Made by a program: the position numbers and the translations under genes. From assembly GCF_002368095.1 (NCBI RefSeq), contig NZ_AP018227.1:8110308-8174307 (forward strand): a DNA stretch of 64,000 nucleotides, in the 5' to 3' direction. Shown here piece after piece: positions 7,662 to 16,778 of the stretch. This DNA is from Calothrix parasitica NIES-267 (GTDB taxonomy: Bacteria; Cyanobacteriota; Cyanobacteriia; Cyanobacteriales; Nostocaceae). How positions within the stretch are numbered: the stretch's first letter is position 1; the number at the start of each line of letters is the position of its first letter. The notes under the pieces are model-generated. The model saw only the letters and a program-made list of their open reading frames with translations, was not told where the DNA came from and did no database searches.

Positions 7662-9272
7662 ATGAGTCTTTGTATAAATCCCCATTGTCCAAAACCCAAT
7701 GATAATCCTGATAAGACAATTTTTTGTTTGGGTTGTGGTTCGGAATTGCTGCTGCAAGGACGTTACAAGGTTGTAAAATATTTGGGTGGTGGAGGTTTTG
7801 GTAAGACTTATGAGATTAAAGAGCGCAATGGTAATTTAAAGGTTCTTAAAATTCTCCACAATAATTTCCCCAAAGCAATCGAATTATTTCAACGGGAAGC
7901 TGAAGTTTTATCCCAATTAAATTATCCCGGAATTCCTCAAGTTGAAGAGGACGGATATTTTATTTATCATCCCCGAAACAGTCAGGAAGCTTTGCACTGT
8001 TTGGTGATGGAAAAAATTGAGGGGATGGATTTATATGAATACATCAAACAAAGGGATTATCGTCCTATTGATGAAAGAATGGCGATGCAATGGTTGCAAG
8101 AATTAACCGTTATTTTACAACAGGTTCACAATCAGAACTTTTTTCATCGCGATATTAAACCACCTAATATCATGTTACGGGCTGAAGGTGGTTTAGCACT
8201 GATTGATTTTGGTACAGCGCGAGTAGTTACAGATACTTACTGGCAAGCACAAGCGCAAGGGCAGGTCACGGGGATAGTTTCGGCTGGATATACGCCACCG
8301 GAGCAAATGAACGGTCAAGCTATGCAGCAGTCGGATTTTTTCGCGTTGGGACGCACGTTCGTTTATTTACTCACTGCAAAAGACCCCAATCAATTTTATA
8401 ATCCCCAAACTGATGAATTATTATGGCGGGATGCAGTACCGAATATTTCGCAGCCGTTTGCAGACTTTCTTGATTGGATGATGATGCGATCGCCTTCTCA
8501 GCGTCCAGCAAATACTGAAGAAATTTTACAGCGGTTATTGGATATCAAACCAATTTCATTATTACCCACGCTTCAAACTAATATAGCTGCTAATACTAAT
8601 AATCCTGAGAATTTGAAGGTTACTAATTCACCGAAGACAAGCCAAATTAATACTTTCACAACTCCAATAACAACTATAAATACTGGTTTCTTCTATCAAT
8701 GGATGTTATCGAATATCGTCGGTATCAGCATTGGTTTATTTATACGTATTATTTTTCGTGGAGCGGTATATTATATTTTTGGTCGGGATGAAACTTATTA
8801 CTATGCAATGTTAGCAGCAATTATTACTTTGGTTCCAGTCGAAGTTATGCAATGGTTGGTGCTAAAACAGCGAATTATATTTAATTTTTGGTATTTGATA
8901 GAAACCTTGTTAGGTTTTCTTATAGGTTTATTTGTCGGAACTTTTACAGGAAGAATATTCGATTCTAATGGAGAAATGCTATGTGCTGTAATTGGAGTGA
9001 TGGGAGGAACATCTATAGTTAAATTATTAACTGTACGGCGACAAATAGACAGTTCCTTTATATGGTTGGTGCTATCCTTAATAGGTATTTTTGCAAGCAT
9101 GTTTTTAGGTTCTTTGACAGGTTTAAGTGCTAATTCATTATTCTCTAAGGTTTGGAAGCCAGATACTGCTTGGATTGTTAGCTTTGTAATTGGAGTAATA
9201 ACAACTACTATTCTATCTAGTTTAATTACAGGAATGGCATTGTTAAGGTTATTTCGGCGTGTCAAGATGTAA
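7662..9272 (+). CDS. Ser/Thr protein kinase with zinc ribbon and membrane tail
   Basis: 536 aa. Order: four-cysteine zinc ribbon (Cys4, Cys9, Cys22, Cys25); kinase domain ~34-293 with the glycine loop LGGGGFGKTY, Lys63, HRDIKPPN (Asp164), DFGTA (Asp182) and the PPEQ activation-loop end; a Thr/Asn-rich linker (~300-345); then a C-terminal region with about six to seven hydrophobic segments. All catalytic residues are present, so it should be active. This zinc-ribbon kinase layout is common in filamentous cyanobacteria. Its 3' end overlaps the convergent dehydrogenase gene by 11 bp. Confidence 0.88.
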   Translation: MSLCINPHCPKPNDNPDKTIFCLGCGSELLLQGRYKVVKYLGGGGFGKTYEIKERNGNLKVLKILHNNFPKAIELFQREAEVLSQLNYPGIPQVEEDGYFIYHPRNSQEALHCLVMEKIEGMDLYEYIKQRDYRPIDERMAMQWLQELTVILQQVHNQNFFHRDIKPPNIMLRAEGGLALIDFGTARVVTDTYWQAQAQGQVTGIVSAGYTPPEQMNGQAMQQSDFFALGRTFVYLLTAKDPNQFYNPQTDELLWRDAVPNISQPFADFLDWMMMRSPSQRPANTEEILQRLLDIKPISLLPTLQTNIAANTNNPENLKVTNSPKTSQINTFTTPITTINTGFFYQWMLSNIVGISIGLFIRIIFRGAVYYIFGRDETYYYAMLAAIITLVPVEVMQWLVLKQRIIFNFWYLIETLLGFLIGLFVGTFTGRIFDSNGEMLCAVIGVMGGTSIVKLLTVRRQIDSSFIWLVLSLIGIFASMFLGSLTGLSANSLFSKVWKPDTAWIVSFVIGVITTTILSSLITGMALLRLFRRVKM

Positions 9273-10302
9273 GATATTTAGAAACAATGTTATTTCCAAA
9301 GTGTTCTGCGAGGGTTTCAACTAAAGATAGAGGTACGGGAATACCATTTTTCAAGCGTTGTTCGCGAGTAATTATTTCTAATTCACCTGGATAATAAATT
9401 TGTTCTTCTGCTTGTAATCTTGGAGTTTCTTTCAGAGAGCTAATTGCTTTTTCTAGTTCTTGATAAAACTTTTCTCTATCAGTCCAAGCAGCTACATCTA
9501 AAACTAAAAATAAATGTCCGGTTCCATTTTCTGCATTATGAATCGATTTATCTTTAAACATAGCTGTTGCAGTTCCGAGTAAAGGCCCGCATAATAAATC
9601 TGATATCAATGCTAAACCAGAACCTTTATAAGAAGCTGGTATATTAACAGCTACTTCTTTGGGATTTAAAGTTGGTTTACCTTCTGCTGTCAATCCCCAA
9701 CCCAAAGGAATTTCTAAACCTTGATAAGCAAAGTGTTTTACTTTTCCACCACTAACCGCTCCTGTGGCCATATCGATAATTACCGGATTATTTCCAGTCG
9801 GAATTCCCCAGGAAATCGCATTGTTTCCCAACTTCGCAATTCTTCCACCAAAGGGAGCTAAATCGACAACGTTAGTATCTGTTGTCGCAAACCCAACCAT
9901 TCCCGCTTCGGTAGCCATCCTGGTGTAATATCCAGCTACACCAAAGTGATTGCTGTTAGTGACACCAACAATTGCTATTCCCGTTTTTTGGGCTTTAATA
10001 ATTGCCATTTCCATCGCAACTTTCGCAGCGTATTGTCCGGGTGCTGCATTTGCATCGATACGAATCAAGCTCGGACGTTCGTCAATTACTTTTATCTCTG
10101 GTTTGGGGTTAATCCTTCCGCTTTTCAAACTTTTGTCATAACCAATAATTTGCTGCAAACCGTGAGAATCTATACCACATAAATTGGCTTCTACTAAATG
10201 AGTAATTAATGCTGTTTGTGCTACCGATGATAAGGAATGAGGTTTGAGTATCTGTGTCAAAAAGTTGTGTAAAGTCGGTGGTTGGATTAATCGGGTTTGC
10301 AT
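9262..10302 (-). CDS. malate/L-lactate dehydrogenase-type (Ldh family) oxidoreductase
   Basis: 346 aa, normal length. NAD(P)-dependent 2-hydroxyacid dehydrogenase of the MDH2/YlbC/ComC type, distinct from classical Rossmann MDH. Family landmarks: N-terminal helix with HLVEANLCGIDSHGLQ, AKVAMEMAIIKAQKTGIAIVGVTNSNHFGVAGYY (His in SNHFG), ISWGIPTG and IDMATGAVSGGKV, GSGLALISDLLCGPLLG. Substrate in relatives is malate, lactate, sulfolactate or ureidoglycolate; not decidable here. Its stop codon lies inside the end of the kinase gene, giving convergent overlapping transcripts. Confidence 0.85.
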   Translation of the reverse strand: MQTRLIQPPTLHNFLTQILKPHSLSSVAQTALITHLVEANLCGIDSHGLQQIIGYDKSLKSGRINPKPEIKVIDERPSLIRIDANAAPGQYAAKVAMEMAIIKAQKTGIAIVGVTNSNHFGVAGYYTRMATEAGMVGFATTDTNVVDLAPFGGRIAKLGNNAISWGIPTGNNPVIIDMATGAVSGGKVKHFAYQGLEIPLGWGLTAEGKPTLNPKEVAVNIPASYKGSGLALISDLLCGPLLGTATAMFKDKSIHNAENGTGHLFLVLDVAAWTDREKFYQELEKAISSLKETPRLQAEEQIYYPGELEIITREQRLKNGIPVPLSLVETLAEHFGNNIVSKYLTS

Positions 10303-10363
10303 GGGATGATTATTTTATAGCCAGATAAATATAATTACGATTTTACATCTCAAGGTAAGTAAA

Positions 10364-10567
10364 ATGAATCATTCCCAAAAAACTTTAGTAGAAAAGAATG
10401 TTAAATACAATCTTGAATTTAAAGGTAAACATCTTTTCGTCGATAATTTACCAGTTCAGATGAGCGAATAAACTGATGAATATTATGTTTATTCTACAGT
10501 GATTAAATATGTGATAGATGTGGTTTTAGAACAATTTACAGAGATATTAGAAACTGATGAAGAGTAA
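10364..10567 (+). pseudogene. small YgiT/antitoxin-like gene with in-frame TAA
   Basis: ATG at 10364 gives 35 codons, then TAA at 10469, then 31 more open codons in the same frame to a second TAA at 10565. The joined product reads like the C-terminal part of YgiT-type small proteins (VKYNLEFKGKHLFVDNLPVQ, then TDEYY and a helix), where Glu-Glu-Thr is usual at the stop. A rho-independent terminator 58 bp downstream shows this is a genuine transcription unit. Most likely a relic of an antitoxin-like gene; the family match is from memory. Confidence 0.45.
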
Positions 10568-10624
10568 TTAAATAGAGAATTAAAAATAAGTTAACAACCT
10601 AAAATTTTATAGCTAAAAATTGTT

Positions 10625-10649
10625 AGTCCAATCAAGTGGACTTTTTTTA
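10625..10649 (+). terminator. rho-independent terminator
   Basis: AGTCCA-atcaag-TGGACT followed by a run of eight T. It closes the plus-strand unit of the small broken gene at 10364. Confidence 0.75.
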
Positions 10650-10705
10650 TGGCAAAAGTATAAGTATGTAAGATATTTATTTGAAAATTAAAGATTTTAT
10701 TAATC

Positions 10706-11536
10706 TCACGCTGTAGTTGCTGGAATAAAAGGTTGATAAATATCAATGTTTTGATAATTACCTTGCCAATCTGAATTAGCTCCAAGTTCTTTTTTATTTA
10801 AAATAAACCTTTTAGTTTCAACTTCCCAACCTGACATTCCACCATCAGCTAAAGTTAATTCTCGTAAAACCTTTGATTCAACCTTGACATCAAATGGAAT
10901 TGCTTCAGTTCCCCAGACACTAGCTGTAACTTCAGCTTTTACTGGAAAAACTTGCAGCCTTAATAATAAAGATATATTACTAATATTTCTAACAATCAAA
11001 TCTTTATAACCGTAAGCTACAGTCGCATCTTGACCTAATGTAAAAAAGCGTTGGTCTCCATGAGCGTCAATACTATGGTTATAGCGCTCTAAAACTTCAA
11101 AATTACCCCAAAGTAATGCATTGAACAGCGTTGTAGAAATTTGACACAAACCACCACCAACATCATAAATTAATTTACCTCTAACTAGCATTGGACCGGA
11201 ACGAAATCCGTTTCTTTGAATAGGACGGGGAACGCGATTCCAGAAACCAAAAATTTGCTGTGGCTGAATAATTAATTCATCTATCTTGTTAGCCGCTAGC
11301 TGCATGTTATGAATGCGATTTTCGTTTATGTTTGCCAATCCGGAACGTTTTTTTATCGGAGTTGTAAAACTGCTCCATTGATATTTATAGGGAGAAATAT
11401 CTAAATTGTTTTTTTTGCTAGCGTAATCAAAATTATACCCCTTCAAAACATTTTTAGTCGTTTTTTGTAAATGCTGTGAATAAGCTTTCCAACTGCGTAA
11501 AGAGTTTCTCATTACTGTCCAAAATCCAAAATTCAA
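10706..11536 (-). CDS. VanW family protein
   Basis: 276 aa. The VanW core is clear: FGFWNRVPRPIQRNGFRSGPMLV, then VGGGLCQISTTLFNALL and LERYNHSIDAHG, with DATVAYGYKDLIVRN after it. VanW occurs in vancomycin-type clusters and widely in Gram-positives and cyanobacteria, but its biochemical function is unknown; a cell-envelope role is presumed. No signal peptide is evident. The start may instead be Met9 at 11512; there is no Shine-Dalgarno to choose between them. Monocistronic, divergent from the KamA-type gene. Confidence 0.8.
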   Translation of the reverse strand: MNFGFWTVMRNSLRSWKAYSQHLQKTTKNVLKGYNFDYASKKNNLDISPYKYQWSSFTTPIKKRSGLANINENRIHNMQLAANKIDELIIQPQQIFGFWNRVPRPIQRNGFRSGPMLVRGKLIYDVGGGLCQISTTLFNALLWGNFEVLERYNHSIDAHGDQRFFTLGQDATVAYGYKDLIVRNISNISLLLRLQVFPVKAEVTASVWGTEAIPFDVKVESKVLRELTLADGGMSGWEVETKRFILNKKELGANSDWQGNYQNIDIYQPFIPATTA

Positions 11537-11749
11537 ATTTTGACAAACTGCTAATTAAAAATCATTTTACAAATTATCTGTGATTAAACCAGGATAAAAT
11601 TGACAATTAATAGTAGTAATATTACTTATGTTTTGGCATATATTCAAATATATAAATTCAGAATTTGATTGCATTATTAAAACTTAAAACCAAAAAATCA
11701 TTAATCCTGTACTCTTAAAACTAAGTAGATATGCTCGGAGCAATAGGCT

Positions 11750-12889
11750 ATGAGAGAATTAGTTCGCGAGATTCCACAGGTTAAAAACTGGCGAGATGAA
11801 TTAATCGAAAGTCTAAAGTTGTCTAGCTCAGCCGAAGATTGGTTGTCTCTGGACGATTCTGATAAACAACGAGTTAATCAAGCCAAGCAGCGTTTTCCTG
11901 TAATGGTTCCTGTAGGTTATGCTGATTTGGTTGACTGGCAAAACCCATCGGACCCTTTGCGTCAATTGCTAATTCCATCCGACGAGGAATCAAGCGATAT
12001 CGGCTCGTTAGATACCAGCGGAGAAGAATTTTCTACAGTAATTCCCGGTTTACAGCATAAATACGAGCAAACAGCAGTCTTAATCGTCACTCAAGCTTGT
12101 GCGGGTCACTGTCGTTATTGCTTTCGACGACGGTTGATGAGTAAGGACGTGATGGTCAAAGAAACTATCGAGGATTTACAAGAAGCTATATCCTATATCA
12201 AACAGCATCCCGAAATTGATAACGTATTGCTTTCCGGTGGTGACCCAATGGTTTGCAGTACTCGTCGTTTGGCTAACCTCTTGGCAGCACTATCTCAAAT
12301 TCCTCATATTTGGCAAGTTCGTATCAGCAGTAAATTACCCGCTTTTCTTCCCTCTCGTTTCACTACAGATTCAGAATTATTATCAGTTTTAAATCAGTAT
12401 AATTCCAGATTTCAAATCGTCTTTCAATGTCATTTTGACCATCCCCGTGAAATCACACCTTTAGCAGAAAAAGCATTATTTAATCTACGACAAGCAGGTT
12501 GTTTGTTAACTTCTCAAATTGCTTTGATGAGAGGAGTTAACGCAGAAGTCGATACAATGACCGAGTTATACAAACGCTTGCATCGATTGAGTGTAATTCC
12601 TCAATATTTATTCCATCCCCGACCCGTAAAATACGCTACTCATTTTCAATTATCGATAATCGAAGCGATGAACCTAGTAGAAGAAATACGTCAGCGCTGT
12701 AATGGTTCGGTAAAACGCTTTCGCTATATTTTGACTCACTCTGATGGGAAATTAGAATTAATCGGTTTGATAAAAGGTTCTCCCATGCAGTTAGTTGCTA
12801 GATGGCACCAGGTAAGAAGAGGTTTAGATAAATCTGGTTTGATGGTAGTTGAGATTAATGAGGATACTGTTTGGTTGGGTGAGGATTGA
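11750..12889 (+). CDS. KamA-family radical SAM protein (lysine 2,3-aminomutase-like)
   Basis: 379 aa. The radical-SAM cluster motif is Cys117-x3-Cys121-x2-Cys124 in ACAGHCRYCFRRR, with LSGGDP after it, exactly the KamA/EpmB arrangement. The N-terminal helical part resembles aminomutases. Two features differ from true lysine aminomutase as I remember it: the substrate-pocket region reads LFHPRPVKYATHF without the Asp expected there, and the PLP lysine loop (normally Gly-rich PGGGGK) reads HSDGK (Lys334). It probably still binds PLP but acts on another substrate. Good CDS; exact reaction unknown. The next intact plus-strand gene is an ATP-grasp ligase. Confidence 0.8.
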   Translation: MRELVREIPQVKNWRDELIESLKLSSSAEDWLSLDDSDKQRVNQAKQRFPVMVPVGYADLVDWQNPSDPLRQLLIPSDEESSDIGSLDTSGEEFSTVIPGLQHKYEQTAVLIVTQACAGHCRYCFRRRLMSKDVMVKETIEDLQEAISYIKQHPEIDNVLLSGGDPMVCSTRRLANLLAALSQIPHIWQVRISSKLPAFLPSRFTTDSELLSVLNQYNSRFQIVFQCHFDHPREITPLAEKALFNLRQAGCLLTSQIALMRGVNAEVDTMTELYKRLHRLSVIPQYLFHPRPVKYATHFQLSIIEAMNLVEEIRQRCNGSVKRFRYILTHSDGKLELIGLIKGSPMQLVARWHQVRRGLDKSGLMVVEINEDTVWLGED

Positions 12890-13697
12890 AATTAATCGAT
12901 TGTAGGGTGCGTTACGGCACGAGATAATTTGATTAAAAAGCGATAAGCTGATGTGCAGCTAATTTTTATAATGCAAAAGTATCAAAATATTGTAGTGCGA
13001 CCATCTTGGTCGCTAATAGTATACGAATTAAACGCGTAACAACTTACCGCTTAATAATGCCGTAACGCACCATTGTGTATCAAGAAAACGATGAATTACG
13101 TCTTTTTCAATTTATAACTGATAGCACAAAATCAATTGGTAAAGCCTGTCCGATTTTGTAGCATCTATTAAAAAATTAAAGCTAATTTGTAAAAATTTTT
13201 ATTAATTCAATTTACTCTATCTATAATTTAAAAAAATATAAAACATAGCACAAACGTCCCAACTGATTATACAAAATTATTCACGGATTCGTAAAAATTA
13301 ACTTTTTTATACACTAATGAATTCGTTGCTTTAATGAGAATTAATTCAATAATAATGATATTCACTAGCAGTAAGAGGGGAGAAAGTATATTTTTATAAC
13401 AATTTACCCCAATAATGATTTATTTAAATGTACAAGTATTGAGTTAAGTTAAGACAACAAAGATTTTGATACTGAAATAATTATCTATAATCAGTATTTA
13501 TATTTAGAGAAAATCTAAATCGTTAAAAAACCGCTTTTTCGTTGCTACTTATAGTTCGTTTTCGTAAATTAGCTTTATAAATTGAAAAAGCTTTTTATTT
13601 TGGTTTATTTACTGCGATAAATAAAATTTCTATCACAGTCTTGTATAAAAAGCTGTCTTTAATTAGCAGATAATTTCATCAAAAGACTGATTACTAA
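12890..13697. other. AT-rich gap between kamA-like gene and IS remnant
   Basis: No coding frame supported. The first 180 bp hold an inverted-repeat element (separate entry); the remaining ~600 bp is AT-rich sequence in which I see nothing. Confidence 0.6.
12906..13071. repeat. 166-bp element with 14-bp perfect inverted ends
   Basis: GGTGCGTTACGGCA at 12906-12919 is exactly inverted as TGCCGTAACGCACC at 13058-13071. Between them is a 7-bp hairpin GCGACCA-tct-TGGTCGC (12997-13013). It looks like a small non-autonomous mobile element or a pair of opposed dispersed repeats. Confidence 0.55.
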
Positions 13698-13926
13698 ATA
13701 TTCCCTAAATATGGTCGTCGTAACTACAAGCAGCGATACATTTGTAAGGAGTGTGGAAAATGGAAAACAGTTTCTAGAGATTTATTCACCAAAAGGTTAT
13801 CCAGAAGAAGTGAAACAGGAATGTTTGGATTTATATAAAAAAGGGATGGGATTCAGAGCGATTGAGAAAAAGACGGGAATTTCTCATAATACAGTTATTA
13901 ATTGGGTGAAACAAGCAAATCTTTGA
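13698..13926 (+). pseudogene. IS1-type InsA remnant, frameshifted and 5'-truncated
   Basis: Two frames together give an IS1 InsA-like protein: KYGRRNYKQRYICKECG from 13707, then KQFLEIYSPKGYPEEVKQ and a helix-turn-helix (MGFRAIEKKTGISHNTVINWVKQ) to the stop at 13926. The frames are separated by a perfect 7-bp tandem duplication TGGAAAA (13754-13760 and 13761-13767); removing one copy restores a continuous CKECGKQFLE. The first zinc-finger cysteines and the whole InsB/DDE part are missing. A dead fragment of an IS1-family transposase. Confidence 0.75.
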
Positions 13927-14076
13927 ATTATTTAATTCACAATTGAGGATTACCGTTTGGGATTGAGGAAGAAATTTTGATATTCATATCTACCTACATG
14001 AATTTATCTAATGTCCGATTCAGTGGACTTTATTTGTATAGAAACGGGTTTAATCTCCATTTTATTTTCAAAATCA

Positions 14077-15057
14077 ATGCTAAAAATCGGAATCCTATTC
14101 GAGAATAAATCTGACATCATGTCAAACCCTAGCGCTAGTGTTGAAACTCACTATCACTGGAGAGAAACTGAAGAAGTTGAAGCTGTAGCGACTAATTTAA
14201 AAGCTTTAGGTCACGATGTCGATTTGATTGGTACGCTAGATAATCTATTAGAAAGATGGAAAGATAATCAACTACCGGAATTCATTTGGAATCTTTCAGT
14301 TAGAACAACATCGCGCAATCGTACTGCTTTAGCACCGGCAATTTTAGAACAATTAGGAATTCCTTATACGGGTGGAGATGCAACGATTAAAAGTCTGACT
14401 TTGAATAAAGATTTTCTCAAACCGGTTTTGCAGTGGAGGGGAATTTCAACACCAGATTGGTATAGATATGGAATTGGCGAAAAATTAGATATACCACCTT
14501 GGGAAAAATCTATTCTCAAACCTGCTTGTGAAGGATATTCTTTGGGTTTGCAGTTTTGGGAAACATCTTCGGGTTTAGCGGAATTGCAAAATCTAGTTGA
14601 GCAGTTACAGCAACAGTTTCAAGCTGCTGTATTGTGTGAGGAGTTTATTCAAGGTCGGGAAATTACCGTTGGTGTTGTAGGAAATGATAAACCGGTGTTT
14701 ATTGGAGCAGTGGAAACACTAACCGCAGAAGGTAAACCTTTAGAGAAGCAAGTTTTGGATTTACAAGCAAAAAGACGTGGTGGTTTTCAGAAAATAAATC
14801 TCGATTTGTATATTCCACAGTTGCGGAAGTTGCGAGAAATAAGTTTAGATTTAATGCAATTATTCAAACCCTTGGATTATGCTACCTTTGATTTCCGAGT
14901 TTCTGCCGATAATCAAGCGTATTTATTAGATATCAACGCTGATGCTACATTACATCCACAGCGTTCTTTTGCTCAAATTGCTCGTAATAACGGTTTATCT
15001 TATCAGCAGTTGATTGAAGTGATTTTAGAAACCGCAAATAATAAGGTTAAAGGTTAA
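14077..15057 (+). CDS. ATP-grasp ligase, D-Ala-D-Ala ligase-like
   Basis: 326 aa from the ATG at 14077 (MLKIGILFE); an ATG at 14011 would add 22 residues that do not fit the family start. ATP-grasp features: N-terminal substrate-binding domain ending in LEQLGIPYTGGDA, KSLTLNKDFLKPVLQWRGI, ILKPACEGYSLG, CEEFIQGREITVGV, and a metal-binding end DYATFDFRVS with LLDINADATLHP. The usual N-E-x-N is D-I-N-A-D, so substrate and metal geometry may differ from Ddl. Likely an amino-acid or dipeptide ligase. It precedes murJ by ~100 bp on the same strand. Confidence 0.75.
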   Translation: MLKIGILFENKSDIMSNPSASVETHYHWRETEEVEAVATNLKALGHDVDLIGTLDNLLERWKDNQLPEFIWNLSVRTTSRNRTALAPAILEQLGIPYTGGDATIKSLTLNKDFLKPVLQWRGISTPDWYRYGIGEKLDIPPWEKSILKPACEGYSLGLQFWETSSGLAELQNLVEQLQQQFQAAVLCEEFIQGREITVGVVGNDKPVFIGAVETLTAEGKPLEKQVLDLQAKRRGGFQKINLDLYIPQLRKLREISLDLMQLFKPLDYATFDFRVSADNQAYLLDINADATLHPQRSFAQIARNNGLSYQQLIEVILETANNKVKG

Positions 15058-15161
15058 AGGTTATTAAACTATTTTGGAAATTGATGATTGAAAGAGTCAG
15101 AAGTTAGAATTATTAATTTTTCTCCTTGTCTCCTTGTCTCCTCTTCCTCCTCCCTCAATTC

Positions 15162-16736
15162 ATGAATAATCGTCGTTCACTGAAAAATATAGCCGGAATA
15201 GTCGCGATCGCAACTCTTGTTAGCAAGCTATTTGGGTTGTTACGTTCGACTTTTATTGCTGCGGTTTTTGGAGTAGGGACTGTAGCAAATGCTTTTAATT
15301 ATGCCTATATTGTTCCTGGGTTTTTACTGATTGTTGTGGGCGGCTTGAATGGCCCTTTACATACTGCTTTGGTCAGCGTTTTAGCAAGAAGTGATGAAGA
15401 GGATAACAAGGATTTAATTGCGACTATTGCGACTTTATTAACTTTGATTTTGATTCCCGTTACTATATCAATCATTGTTTTTGCGCCTTTTTTAATTGAT
15501 TTGGTCGCACCGGGATTGAATTTTCAGGTCAGAGAAATTGCTATTTTACAATTACAAATTATGGCTCCTTTAGCTTTATTCGCAGGATTAATTGGAGTCG
15601 GAATTGGTAGTTTGAATTCAGCAGATTTATACTGGCTACCTTCAGTAAGTCCAATGCTGTCTAGTATTGCGGTTATATCCAGTTTGGGTATTTTAGCTTG
15701 GCGTTTTGGAGACAATATTAACGCATCGGGAAACCTGGTTTTGGGTGGAATAGTTTTGGCTGTGGGAACTTTAGCTGGTGCTATTTTGCAATGGGTTGTT
15801 CAGTTGATTGTCCAAGCTCGAAAAGGTTTATTAATAATTCGTCCCCGGTTTAATTTTCGCTCTGTGGGAGTTGCAGAAGTGATGCGGTTAATGGCTCCGG
15901 GAACCCTTTCGGCTGGTATGTCAAATATCAATCTTTATGTTGATTTGCGCTTTGCTTCCTTTATTCCTCAAGCTGCTGCGACTCTTAGCTATGCTGAATT
16001 ACTGTCGCAAACTCCTAGGGGATTGTTATCAAGTATTTTATTAGTTCCCCTGCTGCCGAGATTTTCTAGATTGGCTGCAAATCAAGAATGGAATCAGCTT
16101 AAAGAACAAGTTCGTCAAAGTATTGTAGTTACAGCTTTGATTATTTTACCTTTGAGTGCTTTGATGATAGCTTTATCAACTCCCATCGTCAAAATAGTTT
16201 ACCAGCGTCAGGCTTTTGACAGTAAAGCAGTACAGATGGTTTCCTCAGTTTTGGTAGCTTATAGTTTGGGAATGTTTCCTAGTGTTGGAAGGCAAATATT
16301 AACTCGGGTATGTTATGCGTTGAATGATGCTAAAACTCCCTTTCGTATCAGCATTTTTAATATTTTGCTCAATGTGGTTTTAGATTACGTTTTGGTAAAT
16401 AATTTTGGGATGACGGGTTTGGTATTCGCTTCGATGCAAGTGAATTTGATTGCTGGAGGGATGTTACTGATATATTTAAATCGTCAGCTTGAGGGTTTAC
16501 CTTGGAAAGATTGGGGTTTACCAATTTTAGGTTTGATTATAGGAAGTACGATTGCTGGTTTGACTGCTTGGTTTACAAGTTGGGAAATTGCCAGAATTTG
16601 GCAGTTTGAAGGATTAATATTTGATTTAGTTCAATTGAGCGTTTCTGGAATAGTTGGTTTGATAGTTTTTGGTTTAATCTTGATGATTTTGCGAATAAAT
16701 GAAGTTAATTTACTATTCACAAAATTACGGAAGTAG
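15162..16736 (+). CDS. murJ: lipid II flippase MurJ (MviN)
   Basis: 524 aa from ATG 15162 (MNNRRSLKNIAGIVAIATLVSK); the TTG at 15126 lies in a pyrimidine repeat and is unlikely. Fourteen or so membrane helices of the MOP/MATE-like fold. Family landmarks: SKLFGLLRSTFIAAVFG, NAFNYAYIVPGFL, PLHTALVSVLAR near the start, and VVYQRQAFD-like IVYQRQAFDSKA with GRQILTRVCYALNDAKTP in the second half. Moves the lipid II peptidoglycan precursor across the plasma membrane. Ends in a short charged tail. A HIP1 site (GCGATCGC) lies inside the N-terminal coding region. Confidence 0.88.
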   Translation: MNNRRSLKNIAGIVAIATLVSKLFGLLRSTFIAAVFGVGTVANAFNYAYIVPGFLLIVVGGLNGPLHTALVSVLARSDEEDNKDLIATIATLLTLILIPVTISIIVFAPFLIDLVAPGLNFQVREIAILQLQIMAPLALFAGLIGVGIGSLNSADLYWLPSVSPMLSSIAVISSLGILAWRFGDNINASGNLVLGGIVLAVGTLAGAILQWVVQLIVQARKGLLIIRPRFNFRSVGVAEVMRLMAPGTLSAGMSNINLYVDLRFASFIPQAAATLSYAELLSQTPRGLLSSILLVPLLPRFSRLAANQEWNQLKEQVRQSIVVTALIILPLSALMIALSTPIVKIVYQRQAFDSKAVQMVSSVLVAYSLGMFPSVGRQILTRVCYALNDAKTPFRISIFNILLNVVLDYVLVNNFGMTGLVFASMQVNLIAGGMLLIYLNRQLEGLPWKDWGLPILGLIIGSTIAGLTAWFTSWEIARIWQFEGLIFDLVQLSVSGIVGLIVFGLILMILRINEVNLLFTKLRK

Positions 16737-16778
16737 GTTATTCGATATTTAAAATATTTATTATGAATCGAGAAGAAT

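Noticed and set aside
9262-9272. Overlap of kinase and dehydrogenase as sign of a fusion or error
   Set aside because: Both ends are natural family ends on opposite strands; short convergent overlaps are common.
10591-10785. 64-residue minus-strand ORF
   Set aside because: It covers a terminator and the end of the VanW gene; no coding features.
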